A stretch of DNA of 64,000 bases from Phaseolus vulgaris (Eukaryota; Streptophyta; Magnoliopsida; Fabales; Fabaceae). The notes below the pieces were generated by a model that searched no databases, was not told the origin of the DNA, and saw only the letters and a program-made list of their open reading frames with translations. The translations under genes were made by a program, and so were the position numbers. Location: contig NC_023758.2 of the NCBI RefSeq assembly GCF_000499845.2, forward strand, positions 728,811 through 792,810. Direction: 5' to 3'. Positions 50,330 to 62,803 of the stretch are shown here, piece by piece. Each line of letters starts with the position of its first letter. Position 1 is the stretch's first letter.

Positions 50330-52560
50330 AACTCATCTTTACTTGACTTATTGCATCAATTTCAACTCCAATTCACACTAAAATGGTGAATTTTGAAACG
50401 TCTTCTCAAGTTTGAACAAGATTACGCACGTATTACACTTCTCAAACGAATCAAGAAACTAAAACTGCAACTAAAAATACCAAAGAAGAATCGTAATATT
50501 AATACATATCTTCTTGATATCAAGAAGACGGTTGATATTCTGATTGTTATTTGAGCTTCCATTACTACTAAAGATCACATAGATGCTATCTTTGATGATT
50601 TATTTATTTGAAGATTATGACCATTTCATTATGTTTATTACATCTATCCTAGATTCCTATTCGGTTGATAAGATAGAAGGGTTTTTTTTGCTCAATAAGA
50701 ATGGTTTGATAAATATTGTATTTCTAATCAATCTCCTTTATAAAGCTAATACAGTTTCTAGTTTGTGGTCTTTCTCAAGTAATCAACAGAATTGCAGTTG
50801 CAACAACAGTTCTCAAAGCAGGGGAGGACAAATGTTTTTCCGTTCTAACAATTCTCAACACTCAACTCAATGCGTTTTTCTGGTCCTAAGAATAATAATC
50901 GTGGTTCTTTGAATCCTTCTTGGCAAAACAACATATCGTAGTGTCAAATATGAGAGAAACTTGGCCATACAACTTTGGATTGTTGAGAAAGATATAAATA
51001 AAGTACATTCTCTAATGTTCATGCTAACTTTTCTCAGTTTTCATCTACAATTAATGAAGATCAAGACGACTCTTAATGTGCCTTCCACCTTGGATGATCC
51101 GCTTTACTGTCTTGATAGCGAAGTGTCTCATAATGTTACAAATGATCTTACTAGTTTTTCTACAAAAGCATGTTTTACTATACCACAAACGAACATTGCT
51201 TTATATTTGAATAATTTGTTAAATGTTCTTGAAAGTAACAAAAAATTATTACTGTTTCAAAATTTGACAACGATAATCATGTTTATTTTTAAATTTTCTT
51301 GTTATTTTAAAATTTAAGCCACCAAGCAGATTGTTCTTCAAAGACAAATTAAGGATGAGTTGTATGTGTTTTCTATGTTTCCGCATTCTGAAGTTTCTGC
51401 TAATAATACTACTTTAGTTAGACAATCTAGTTTTAATCTTTGACATTCTAGACTTTGTCACTATTCTTTTCATGTGAAGCAAATTTTAAATCAATGTAAT
51501 ATACAATTGTCAAACAAAATTTCTTTTGTGATTCTTGTGTTAGAAGAAAATCTCATTTGTTATCGTTTTCATCATCTATTTACTGTATTACTGTGCATAC
51601 TGAACCTTTACAACTTGTGTATATGAATGTTTGAGGAACATCTCATGTGCGTGCGTTTAATGGTTTTAGATGTTATATTTTTGTTTTCGGATGTTTCTCT
51701 AAATTTAGCCCCACTTGTAAATTAAAGCGATTGATTTACGAGTACAACTGTTATAAATAGCCGTATTTATAAATAAATTTAATTTCAAAAAAGTTACCGT
51801 ATTTTTTACGAGTGTATAAAGCCACTCTTATTTGTAATTTCTCCACTAGTGAAATATACTTCAGCTTTCTTACTTTACACTAAATTTCATGTTATTGCTG
51901 CTGTTATGTTTTCTGAAACCTTTAAATTGGACACATTGACAATGCCAAAAAATTTCTAGTCTTCAAACTTTATCTTAATGACAATTGTATTTCTCACTAT
52001 TTGACATGTACCCACACTCATGAACACAATGGAGTTATTGATGGAAAACATATGCATATAAATGAGATGAACTTAACTCTTCTAATTGATGCATCTTTAT
52101 CTATTAAAATTTGGGATGAATCTTTATCATCAATGTTTTGCCTACGCCTGTGTTGAATAATTCTAGTAATTTTAAAAAAAAATCATTCCAAACCTGACTA
52201 TACTAAGATTCAAGTTTTTTAGTGTGCTTGTTATCCCATATTATAATAACAGTAGTGATAATCTAGTTTATCATTTTACTTGTCGTTTGTTTCTGAGTTA
52301 TAACTTGAAAAGCAAATAATACATATGTTTGTCAGCTACAAGTAAGACTTATATCTCACATCATGTGTTATTTAATGGAAATATTTTTCCTTACTCAGAT
52401 TCACAATATTTGATTTGTTCTACCAATTTTACATATGTTTTGTCATCCAGTAGATCTTTCCCCTTAACTATGATTAAATTTGCATCTCATTATTTTAATA
52501 ATGGTAATACATCTGCATATTAATTCCAGGTTAGACAGTGATCATAAACCCTCTTATGAT
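50330..52560 (+). pseudogene. Decayed Ty1/Copia gag to integrase
   Basis: Readable fragments follow Copia order in shifting frames. The gag core is at about 50480-50680 (INTYLLDIKKTVDIL, TTKDHIDAIFDD, then FEDYDHFIMFITS.LDSYSV). An Asn/Ser-rich gag tail follows at about 50760-50880. The GAG-pre-integrase block is at about 51440-51560 (HSRLCHYSFHVKQILNQCNI), where the WH of the usual motif is lost. Integrase-core pieces lie at about 51900-52140 (LTCTHTHEHNGVIDGKH, with the catalytic E of 'vERkh' replaced) and the integrase C-terminal block at 52325-52400 (KTYISHHVLFNGNIFPYSDS). Frameshifts and stops are frequent. RT, RNase H and LTRs are not seen. It is clearly much older than the element at 29-32 kb. 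Confidence 0.8.
51712..51851. mobile_element. Small CACTA-like insert within the Copia relic
   Basis: About 140 bp of foreign sequence interrupts the integrase homology. It begins CACTTGTAAATTAAAG and, on the other strand, begins CACTAGTGGAGAAATT. Subterminal 'ttacgagt' words are repeated (about 51737 and 51806), as at CACTA transposon ends. No clear 3-bp target duplication was seen. Confidence 0.4.
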
Positions 52561-53103
52561 ATTTTACCTCTTGCCTTAGAAAGTATTTTTACTCATTAAT
52601 AATTTAACTACATTAACATTCTATGTTTACACTTGTCTCTTATCATTATAACTATTATTTTTACAATTTAATTTATATTAATAATTATTTCTTAATTTCT
52701 TCTTTTATATACTAATTTGTACTTTGCTGGTTGGAATGCCATGTTTTTATTGGGGTGTTTTCAAAGTACAACCAGCATAAAAAAGGAAACATTATCAATT
52801 TGTTATTTTGAAAACCCGTTTTTCAAAATAATTTCATGTTAGTTAGTAGTTAATTTTTCATCCAAAAACTTGTTGAGTTTTAAAATTTGTTTCCCTGTAG
52901 ATATTCATTCCACTGGCCCATTAAGCAGAATCTGGGTGCCTGATTTAAGATGGGCCGTCGAAGCCCAAGAAAGAAGTGTGAATTGAAACTAAACCAGGAG
53001 GAGAATCTTGTGACGTAACTAACAGGTAGGAATTGGATTAGAGTGTAAGAAGAAGAGGAAAAGTGAAAGAGGAAGAACAGAAGAGAAAGGTTCTGGAAGT
53101 TCC
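52561..53103. other. Spacer and 5' region of the deacetylase gene
   Basis: AT-rich up to about 52880, then GC-richer sequence that probably includes the promoter and 5' leader of the gene starting at 53104. No TATA box stands out. Confidence 0.4.
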
Positions 53104-56100
53104 ATGGCGGAGTTGTTAGCAACCTTAGGGGATCTGGAGAGGGACTCATTCGTGCCTCTTCTCTCCAAGCTGATTGGGGAATCGAAGTACGTGCAGAACA
53201 ATCCGCCGGAGCTCATTCCCGAAGAGGACAGAGTGGTGAAGCACGTGTTGGACGTTCTATTACCCTTCAGCACTACCACCGGCGGCGGTCCCTTGCTCGT
53301 CAACCACGTCACCTACTCGCCCGGCCGGGGGAACCTCATCGTCGAGTACCCCGGCACCGTTCCCGGCAAAATCCTCTCCTTCGTCGGTTGCCACATGGAT
53401 GTCGTCACCGCCAATCCCAACGATTGGGTATTTATTCATTCTTTCTTATTTTTCTGCCATTTACCATCTCACATTATCACCGCTACACACAACCATATCG
53501 ATGTAATGCAGGATTTTGATCCGTTTTCACTGAGCATTGATGGAGATAAACTTGGGGGTCGTGGAACTACTGATTGTTTGGGCCACGTGGCACTTGTCGC
53601 GGAACTCATGAAAAAGCTCGGGCAAACCAAGCCGAATTTGAAATCAACTGTTGTTGCTGTTTTTATAGCCAATGAAGAGAATTCTTCAATTACTGGTATT
53701 GGTGTGGATGGGCTTGTCAAAGATGGTCTCCTCAATAAGCTGAAGGATGGTCCTCTGTAAGTCTTTAGTATCTCGTTAATGCATGTCTATATTAAAATTA
53801 AAGAAATGCATCAGTAACTGTGAATTGATCTCTTTAAAAAAACGTTATTAGCGATTTCAGTTCCAGTTTTAATATTTCTGCTAGTTTTAATCTTGTGCAG
53901 TTTCTGCTTAGGTACTGGATTGACACGGCAGATAAACAACCATGCGTAGGGACTGGTGGTATGATACCTTGGAAACTTCAGGTCACGGGGAAGGTCTTTC
54001 ATAGTGGATTAGCTCATAAAGTATGCTCTTGCATTATTGTCTACAATCATGTTCTTATTTTTTGAGCAATTATGTTTTCTGTTTGATAAAGTCTTGACAT
54101 AGGATTGACACAAAGTTCTCTGTGCTGATTATCCAAGAGGCTACGACAATGTGACTGATCCAAGCATAATTGCTAGTTGAACTTTACATTTGTTTATGAT
54201 TGCGTCCGTGCATTTTTTTGGGTAATGGATGAAGTATGTTCCTCTCAACCCCCTGCCCCAAAATTGGTTTACAATGAAATATCTGTAAACATTTGAAATT
54301 AAAAGAAGAATGTCTTGTGAATATGGCTATTTACCACTGGAATCTGTGAAAAAAAATGCTCTGCTTTAGTTCAGAAGGCAAGCAAATATCAAATATAGTA
54401 AGTGTTTTCCTCTACAACGGCATGTAAAATGTTGAGCAATCATAGCAAACTTGAAGCTAATAAAATATTTGGGAAGGGTTTGATACTTGGACATAGTAGA
54501 TAGTGTTTGGTTGTGCGGAAATGCTACAACTCAAATTAAGCTTCACATTTATGCTTACTAATAGTTTTCACTTGATTAACTAGAAGGATCTATGACCTGT
54601 CTCTTAGAGCTGAGAACTATGGGAGTACCTTGCCAATACAAATTTGTTTTTACGTCTATTTTAATATTAAATTGAGTCATAACCATTATAAGGCCGACCA
54701 TGCATCAGATATGTTGCAGTAGCTGTTTTGATCTGGTAGCAATAGAAGATATTTACCAATTCTAGGCAGGGATAGAAGCTAACAACTAATAATCTATTCT
54801 ATTACCTCATGTCTATTTATTATGCATAAGAGTAATAATATATATTGGTTGTTAAGGAATGAATTCTAGTTAAGCTTATGTGCAAATTTTAACATTATTA
54901 AAATTTAGAATGCAGGGAAAGTAATGGGATAAATAAGTGGGGATTTTAAATTTTAATTCTATCCTTTATTCGCCATCAGGTTAAGTTATGTAGACCTTTG
55001 ATGGTTTGAGTGTTATGGGTAGCCATGTATCTGCCATCTAGGCTAGTCTTAAGACATGTAGCTTATTTGGGCTATATGAACTGCATTATAGGAACAAAAG
55101 TATTGGTTGGTTTGTAATTGGTGTCAGGACATCCTGGCTAGTTTGTGGCGTCATTGTTTTGGATTTAAAGGGTTGGGCAGTTAGCATCTTAGAGAGTTAT
55201 AACAAAGGTTTGATGAAAACTGTACTGGGGTTTTATTTGCAGATATTTAGGCTATGCTTATTTGAGCACAAAATAAGCAGAAAGATGGTTAAGTAGTGTG
55301 GTAAAAAATTAGCTATAGTACTTCATACTTGGCATAACAAAATTGTGGGACCATTGGAAGCAGATTGCAACTCTACGTCACTCTAACCCAACAATATTGG
55401 TACATACTACCTATTTTCTACGAGTAAAAATTAAATATTTCTGTTGTACTACAGTTTCATCCCTGGTTATACACCTTTGCTTTCACTTCCTACCATATTA
55501 TTGACAAAATTAATTAAGGAGCATAAAATAGTTTAGGCTGCATCCTGTGCTTGATTGTGTGTGTATCAGGTTACAACTGCTGGGTATTCATTCCTTCAAA
55601 TATAAAGAAAATGCCAATTCTATATTTGTAAGCTTAATTAAGTTTCAAGTCCTTCATAAATTTGGGCATTTTCAGTTCAACCCTATTAAATTTTTGGTCT
55701 TATTAAGTACTCCAAATTTTTATATTTTCAATTGAGTTCCTGTCATTTTATTTTTCCGTTAACTAAGTGACATGAATGTTATCTTGTTTCCACGTGTTCA
55801 GAAATGTGAGATTTTGTGGTTAATATAAATGATGATATTGCGGTTAATGTAAAACAACAAGTGACTTTTACTGTTTTCATTGAAAACATATTAGATCACA
55901 AGGGATTGTCGTCATCACCTACATTAATGATGGCAACGGCGACGGTCCATTGGTCGTTGTAGGTGATGACATGGAAGTCATAGAGAGTATGATGACCTCA
56001 TTATCCAAAACGTTTTTAGTTAAAGCAATAAAAATCACTTGTCATTTTACATTAACGACCATATCATTTTATATTAACTACAAAACCTCACAATTCTTAA

Positions 56101-57809
56101 CATTTTGCTTATTAAGTAAGATGATAGGTCAAGATATCAGTCACTGTCACCCAGTTAACGGAAAAATTAAACGGCAGAGACTTAATTGGAAAATATAGAA
56201 ATTGAGTACTCAGTAGAACACAAAAATTTAATAGAGACTTATTGAAAATACCCAAATTTTTTAGGGATTTAAAACTTAATTAATTATATTTGTATTTTCT
56301 TTTGCCATATCCATGCTGCCTGAACTGGACCAAGTATCCAAATTCCAGACAGATAATTGTCTTAATGTTGTTTGCAAAAACATATCCTTAACTTTATATA
56401 GAGATTATGAATAATGTTGTGAGGCACTAGTCGCTTTCAAGGCATATTTGCTGTAAGTATCACAGTTGAAAACTTATTTCCCATTTGGTTACTTGTAGGC
56501 TATAAATGCATTGGAGCTAGGCATGGATGCTCTAAAGGAAATCCAGTTCCGATTTTACCGAGACTTCCCACCTCATCCTCAGGAAGAGGTTTATGGGTTT
56601 GCAACTCCTTCAACCATGAAACCAACCCAATGGAGTTGTAAGTTGTCTGGCTTTTGTTTTTATGAAGAACAAAATCTACAGATTTCATAATTATTACATC
56701 CTTACTGCAGATCCAGGAGGGGGGATCAACCAAATTCCAGGGGAATGTACTATTTCAGGAGATGTCAGGTTAATTCTCCTTCTTAGAATTACCATGGGTA
56801 TTTATTAAGAATGGCATGACATTTCAGATATCTCTCGTTTGTTTGTTGCAGGTTGACTCCATTCTACAAGTAAGCTACATCTTACAGTACGGTCAAATTT
56901 TTAGTTTTATGAATGAGTTCAGTTTTTGTTCTTTATTTATTTTACTAGCTTACTGTATTTGCAAATTATATATTTATAGGATGACAGTTTCAGTTTTACT
57001 TATTTTATGTAAATAATATCATATCCAATGCGTAATGCTTCGGTCAGTGTAAAGGATGTAATGAAGAAGCTGGAAGAATACGTGGACGATATTAATGAGA
57101 ATATTCAGAAGCTAGAAAGTAGAGGTCCAGTTTCAAAATATGTCCTACCCGATGAAAACATAAAAGGAAGGTGAGACCTGTCTATCCTCCCTGAACTAGC
57201 AAATTCTGGTTTAGCGTTCAACTCCAAATTGTCAGTCTTTTTTATTTTAGAATCTTTAATCACTTATATCTTCTTTGATCTCTTGATTCGGTCGTTTTCT
57301 TTAATAAAAATTATCTATTACTGATTTGGCTTCCCTTCTCTTCTTTACAGCCTTACTTTAACTTTTAACGAGGTGCTGTCTGGAGTTGCTTGTGATCTTA
57401 ATTCTAGAGGTTTCCATGTTTTATGCAAAGCAACTGAAGAAGTAGTTGGCCACGTAAAGCCTTACTCGATTACTGGGAGTTTGCCTCTCATTCGGGAACT
57501 ACAGGTGAAAAAAAAAACTCTAATTGGTTCATGAAAGGCGTTTGTATTACTCTCATTCTATACTTAAGCCCCCTCTGTGTCACAGGATGAAGGTTTTGAT
57601 GTTCAAACTTCTGGCTACGGTATGACATGCTTAAGAACAATTTTATGCACATTGAATTTGAAAGTGATTAAAGTACCTTATTGTTATTCACGTTATGTCG
57701 TCCAGGCCTAATGGCTACATACCATGCTCAGAACGAGTACTGCCTTTTCACGGATATGTCCCAAGGATATCGGGTCTTTTCGAGAATCATCTCTCAACTG
57801 GAAGATTGA
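53104..57809 (+). CDS. NAOD: Acetylornithine deacetylase (M20 family)
   Basis: Ten exons: 53104-53427, 53512-53756, 53912-54020, 56499-56637, 56711-56768, 56852-56869, 57048-57170, 57351-57504, 57586-57619 and 57706-57809. They give 435 residues with continuous frame and GT/AG introns throughout, close to the roughly 440 of the plant family. The product hydrolyses N2-acetylornithine to ornithine and acetate, feeding arginine and polyamine synthesis. M20 metal-site signatures are His97 and Asp99 in 'GCHMDVV', Asp129 in 'GRGTTDCLGH', and Glu163-Glu164 in 'ANEENSS' (general base plus metal ligand). Later blocks include 'GKVFHSGLAHK' (dimerisation-domain His), 'YPGGGINQIPGECTISGDVR' and 'YVLPDENIKGS'. 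Exon 6 is a micro-exon of 18 bp. Intron 3 (2,478 bp) carries a foldback transposon. Splicing was inferred by hand; the shortest exons are the least certain. Confidence 0.92.
55621..55630. repeat. Target-site duplication (left), tatatttgta
   Basis: Identical 10-mer to 56285-56294, on either side of the foldback element in intron 3. Confidence 0.75.
55631..56284. mobile_element. Foldback (long-TIR) transposon in intron 3, Mutator-like by target length
   Basis: The left half and the reverse complement of the right half match along almost their whole length. Paired blocks include 'ttaattaagttt', 'aaatttggg.attttca', 'ctattaaatttttg', 'tttttccgttaact' and 'gtcatcacctac'. The arms are about 270-300 bp with a short centre near 55940-55960. 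An exact 10-bp direct repeat flanks it, in the 9-11 bp range of Mutator-type elements. No transposase is encoded. A transcript would form a long hairpin. Confidence 0.8.
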
Positions 57810-58537
57810 GAACAGCAGAGGAACTAATAAAACTGGTGCCCCATGGAGGGCTGTGAAGGTGTTTCTGACTTCTCTTCTGCATGATAGGGGAAACTAGTTC
57901 ATTCCCCATATACTTCTCCTGCCAAAGTACCTTTTTTTTCATGAAAATTTAGCGTTCCTTGCACTTACAATGGCAGCAAGTAGCCACAAGGTACACAAAT
58001 GGTTTGGGTAAATTACTAAAATTCCTTATCATTATCTAGCCTAAGTGGTTTTTTTAAACATCAAACATATGCCAAGTAATTGTCATACTTTTTATTGTGA
58101 AATTAGTATTTTAGTTTGTAGAATACATATAAAAGAAATATTTATTTTATATATTTAACATTTATAATAAATAAATATTTTTAAACTTACAAATACTATA
58201 ATTAAAACTCATAATTGCTTGTTAACATTTATATTATACTTTAAATTTATAATAAATAATTTACATTATGAGCAGTATTTTAAGATTTGGACCAGACTAG
58301 TTGATTCAATCAAAAATTGGATCTAGGACCAATCATACTTTCAGATTGAAAATGTTATTAACTGGTATTATTACATATGCCACGCACGAGACTTTTTTAG
58401 AAGTAGAATATTTTTACTATGATGAACATAGTTTGTTTGTAAAAAAAAATCCATAACATTATGAATCATATTTGTATTTGAATAATAAATAATAAATTAA
58501 AAAAACCATGAACTTGATAACTTATTCGTTTGGGTTG
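57810..58537. other. 3' flank of the deacetylase gene
   Basis: The first 150-200 bases are probably 3' UTR. The rest is AT-rich spacer with no gene. Confidence 0.45.
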
Positions 58538-58795
58538 GGGTGTTTCTTCGTGCATCTCTATATATTCTTCTTTCACCTCCGTAAATTTTGATATTTTAAA
58601 AAATATTTCTTCTGTAATATTCTGGATTACGTAATTCGGAAGTTTTCTTTCAAAGTTGTAATTAACTTTCGGATTACAAAATCTCAAGAAGTTTTTTTTA
58701 TATGCATGATTAGATGGGAGTGATACAAGAAGAATAAAAAGGTATTTCATTTGGGGGTGGCAGAAAAACTTATGCAGGTGCAGGAAGAAAAAAGA
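58538..58795. repeat. TIR element copy C (MITE-like)
   Basis: The left end 'gtgtttcttcgtgcatctct' is opposed by 'gcaggtgcaggaagaaaaaag' on the right, imperfect inverted ends of about 40 bp. The inside has 'ctggattacgtaattcggaag' (about 58621) and 'actttcggattaca', shared with copy A at 6.5 kb. No coding content is credible. Confidence 0.5.
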
Positions 58796-59232
58796 ATCCT
58801 AATGGACGAAAGCCCAAAAGAATATGAATTTACCAATTTGCCCTAATAAAACATGCTACAACCGTTCAGTGTTTCTCTATACTTGGTTGATGCTGCTTTC
58901 TCTTTAGGTATCGCTCGAGTCTCTTCCTTCTCATCATTTCTCTCTCGGCTATGCACACTTCACTTATCGCAAATTCTCAAACTCAATCTCTGCATTTATT
59001 TCTCCCCAAGTTCTCTTTTTTTAGGTGTCGTTTATGGATTGAAACTTGGACCCCATGCCCTTGAATTGCAAAAGCATTATTACCACTGAATTAATTCTTT
59101 CAATTAAGTGTATGCCAAATTTTATTTAAATATTGATTCAGTTTAATCATTAATATATTATTCAATCAATGACCCATTCATTTGAAACCTATATTGGGTC
59201 AACAACTCATCCAATTCTCTTGTCTGTTTTTA

Positions 59233-59618
59233 GGCAACTTCTTCCTGCACCTCTACAAATTCTTCCTGCACCCTCTCATTTTCGAAAAGACTGTTTTGCC
59301 CCCTTTAAAAATTGACTTCCGGATTGTTCTTTCTGAAATATTTCCATAACGTCTTTTCCAGAACATGTTTTATGAATTCCAGATTTATAAATCTGGAAAT
59401 AAAATAAAAATGTGTTTCAGAAAAGATGTTATTTTTCTCTTCCAAATTTTCTATTATGAAAATATCTTTTGCTTATGGAACTACTATTCCAAAAACATCT
59501 AAAACTGTAAAAGGTAATTTTGATATTTTAAAAACATCTAAAACTGTAAAAGGTAATTTTGATATTTTTTGAAGAATGTAGGGATGCAGGAAGAAAAGAG
59601 GTGCAGGAGGAAACACCC
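59233..59618. repeat. TIR element copy D (MITE-like)
   Basis: The left end contains 'cttcttcctgcacctctac' and then 'attcttcctgcacc'. The right end contains 'gatgcaggaagaaaagaggtgcaggagg', the inverse arrangement. A 39-bp tandem duplication, 'aaaaacatctaaaactgtaa' and so on, lies at 59491 and 59530. Its ends are close to those of copy C. Confidence 0.55.
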
Positions 59619-60037
59619 TTGTTTTTACTTACCAATAGTTTCGTTAAAAAAATCTTTGTTTTGGCAATAAAAAGAAGTTGTTAATTTTATTTCAGTACTG
59701 TCTTTTCTTTTCAACTGGTCCAAATACTTTTCCATTTCTTTTCATTGTTACCTTTCTTTTTCTTCTTGTAGAATGGACCTCCTCATTTATTATTATTGCT
59801 CTTTACGTTCTGTTCAGCGTTTAGTAATTAGAAAATTTGTTTAGCAGTTGCATTTTAAGGGTATTTTACTAGGGGCAAAAAAGGTTACAACTCTTATTTC
59901 GAAAATTCTGTAATCAAAACCTGCATATTCTGTATGTACGAGACAAGAACTACAATGAGTATAAATATATATTCTCTTTATACAACAACTCTAATATACA
60001 CTTCTTTTTAACCAAAATCAGGCATAATATTCAAAAT
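59619..60037. other. 3' flank of the minus-strand gene
   Basis: AT-rich. It presumably includes the 3' UTR of the plastid protein gene. No other gene is seen. Confidence 0.4.
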
Positions 60038-62803
60038 CTAGTTGGTGTTTTTTTCTTCTAATTTTAACTGTTGGATTCTTTGACGTAGTCTACGCCTGTG
60101 GTCATGTATCTTCCAAAGCCCATGTCCCAATATCACAGTGGAGTATATGCCATGTGTGATAATGGGAGCAAGAATGTTATCAGTCTGTCAAATTGACATT
60201 CCAAACACAAAAAGAAAAAACAAATTAATTTTTGCCTTTGAAATCCAAGACAACAACCAAATAATTTTGAAATAAATAAAATTTTAAGTTAAAGAATACC
60301 TTGATCCACTCCAAACCAAGGTAGAGGGCTAGTAGTCCTTCCAGAAGTGGGGAATAGATTTTTTTCATTTGCCGTTTCTCATACCAGGCTGCATGCAAAC
60401 CAAAATTAGAGTGATTGAGAACAAGACATCATAGGTTGAAGATGAACTTTTTTTAGTCAAATAATAAATGTTGTTTAAAGAAACTTTCTTGATCAAATGT
60501 ACCATCATTACTAACAGTAAATTAACAAGTCAAATTTACTCCAAATCTTCTGCTTAGATAAGATGAAAAATTATGTTCATGTAAACAACAACAGGCGCCT
60601 CAAATGTAAGTACTTGCAACTTTTATTTTAAGAATATAAATCAGCTGAAGAAAGAACTATAATTCAGTCGTCTAGAATGATAACAGAGAAGGAAAATGTG
60701 AACTGATTCTAAACTTCTGCTACAGGAGAAAAGAACTGAACCTTCAAACAGCTTTTTCAAATCTTGACGACCAGAGCGAGATTGTGTAACAGGTGCAACA
60801 ACATAAGTAGGATCTGAAAGAAAAAGGAAAAAAGGATAACCATTAGGAGAGGCCATTTATAATGAGACTGAGAACATGGTAGGGAAAGTGTTAAAAGGTC
60901 ACCTTTAGGAGAGGCAGCCATGTAATAGAGAGATCCAGTAAGAACTGCTGTAAGAACAGCTGCAAATGCCTGAGCAAATGGAACAAATGGAGGCAGCACA
61001 CCAGTCTACATTATACCATACAATCATAAGTTAGCCATTGGAATGAAACTTTGATCTTCGAATACTTGTGGTTGCACCTCATAACATAAGAAAAGACAAT
61101 TTAAAAATTGGTACACATACCAATGATGCCATTCCTTGAGCATCTGATATAAGATTACTGCCTCTTAAAAATATATCAGCCAATGCCCCCTGTAGAATTG
61201 CAATAATAAATCATCAGAGGCACATATACAGTGTCCTATGCATAAAACAAGATTACAAAGCCTGCAAAAAAAAAGTTCTTTCATTTTCACAATGAAGAAA
61301 TTTTCATCGTACAGCTCTAGTTATTCGTCCACTGGCAAGTTTGAACTAAACGAAATATATACAGGATAGGTGTGACTTTTTCATCAATCTCTACAGAAAA
61401 GCAAGGTTTTTCTCTATTCCGAATAATCATTAAGAGGAAAAACACTTGGTGACCTCAGAAATGAATTTAGTGACGGGAGATTTCATAGAGCTCAAAACTG
61501 TTTACAGGGCCTTATACTATAGAGTTCAAATATAGAATCCAGCTACACTTGGAGAAATGTGCAACATATATGTTCTTCTGAATATATTTGTTCATTATAC
61601 ATACACCCAAAAGACATTTCATTATTCCCAATTATAAGCTTATCCAAACAATAATTTTCAGACATCTCTTGGCATATATAATCAAAACCAGAGGCAGAAG
61701 CTCCTAACACAAACCTGAACAGCAGCCCTATAGAAGAGCTCCTCTCCAACTGAACTCGCAGCAACCATCAGTATAAACTGTATAGTATAGTACAGTCAAT
61801 TAGATTCTTCTTCGTCATAGCACTAGATTTCAAACAATTCAGTATGTCAAAGCAAACAAGTTTTATCATTACCTGCCAAGGGGACATCCCATAGAAAAAG
61901 CTCCACAATTCTTCATCCTCTACATCTCTGATGGCACGGGCATGGGGTGAAAGCTTCACAACTTCATCCTGTTAATTAACATGTCAACTCGTTAATTTGA
62001 AGCTTTACACGAGAAGAAAGTTTCTTTTGACAAAGGCTCAATTCATGTGAACAAACTTACATCGAGTATAAACAAAAGGGCCATAATTGGAGGAGCTGCG
62101 TATCCAAGCCCTTCCAAAATGGCATCTAATGATAGATGGAAACCCCCCAGAGAGTCAATTCCTGTAATCGAACAAATAAAACTCCCCGCAACAGCCATGG
62201 CACCATAAATCCCTGGAACAAGGAAACTCATCACAATCAACCCATGCTAGAAAATGTAAAGTTCAATATAATCTAATTTCCATTTTCCCGAGTGGAAAAT
62301 TCATTAATTTGATTTACAGAGAATCTTTCAACGCTTTTACTTCATGTGCTACACAACAAAGCAACACTCTACTTCAGTTTAAAGAAAGTAAAAGGGATGC
62401 AGAAAAGTTCAGAAGTTTGGTATTCATTAGATTTGAAAACTTGGCGTGATGTCATCATAACTGAACTGAACTCACCGATGCCATAACTGAGTCTGACGAC
62501 AGCACCAATCTTTTCCCAAACGGGAAAGTCAGCGTCGTTGAAAGTGCTGCGATTGAATGTGGTAACCTCCATGGCAGGTGTAGTGAACCCAGTTCGAGCC
62601 TCTCCCTCATCGATTGCATCGCCGCTTCTCTCCGCCGAAGCCTTGGCACAACGCACCGAAAGCTTAGGCGCGTCGAAACACGTGTTGTTCTTCTTCTTCC
62701 TGGGCTGAAATTCACATAGCTTGGAGCAGTGAGCAAGTGCTGCAGGAAGCGATGAAGTTGAGCTTGAAGGGGAAGGAGTGAGTCTCAGAGACAGCTCCAT
62801 CAT
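60038..62803 (-). CDS. Plastid CPBP/CAAX-type intramembrane protease-like protein
   Basis: Nine exons in minus-strand order: 62803-62476, 62212-62061, 61968-61873, 61777-61715, 61189-61121, 61005-60903, 60813-60742, 60388-60300 and 60184-60038. They give 372 residues with unbroken frame and GT/AG introns. The Ser/Thr-rich, basic N-terminus (about 1-55) looks like a chloroplast transit peptide. Several hydrophobic segments follow. Residues 203-210 read GEELFYRA, the EExxxR motif 1 of the CPBP (Rce1/ABI) family. The C-terminal block 'LALYLGLEW.' plus 'NILAPIITHG' (His335) fits the late motifs with their metal-binding His. The expected FxxxH motif 2 is not evident in 'FAQAFAAVLTAVLTGSLYY'. It is probably a plastid membrane protein; protease activity is inferred only. 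The start was taken at the first of two adjacent Met codons; an in-frame ATG at 62905 would add 34 residues. Confidence 0.88.

Noticed and set aside
50583..51317. Frames at 50583-50912 and 50961-51317 as independent genes
   Set aside because: Their sequence matches Copia gag and zinc-knuckle regions in broken frame, so they are parts of the retroelement relic.
55950..56198. 82-codon frame in intron 3 of the deacetylase
   Set aside because: It lies wholly inside the foldback transposon and has no domain.
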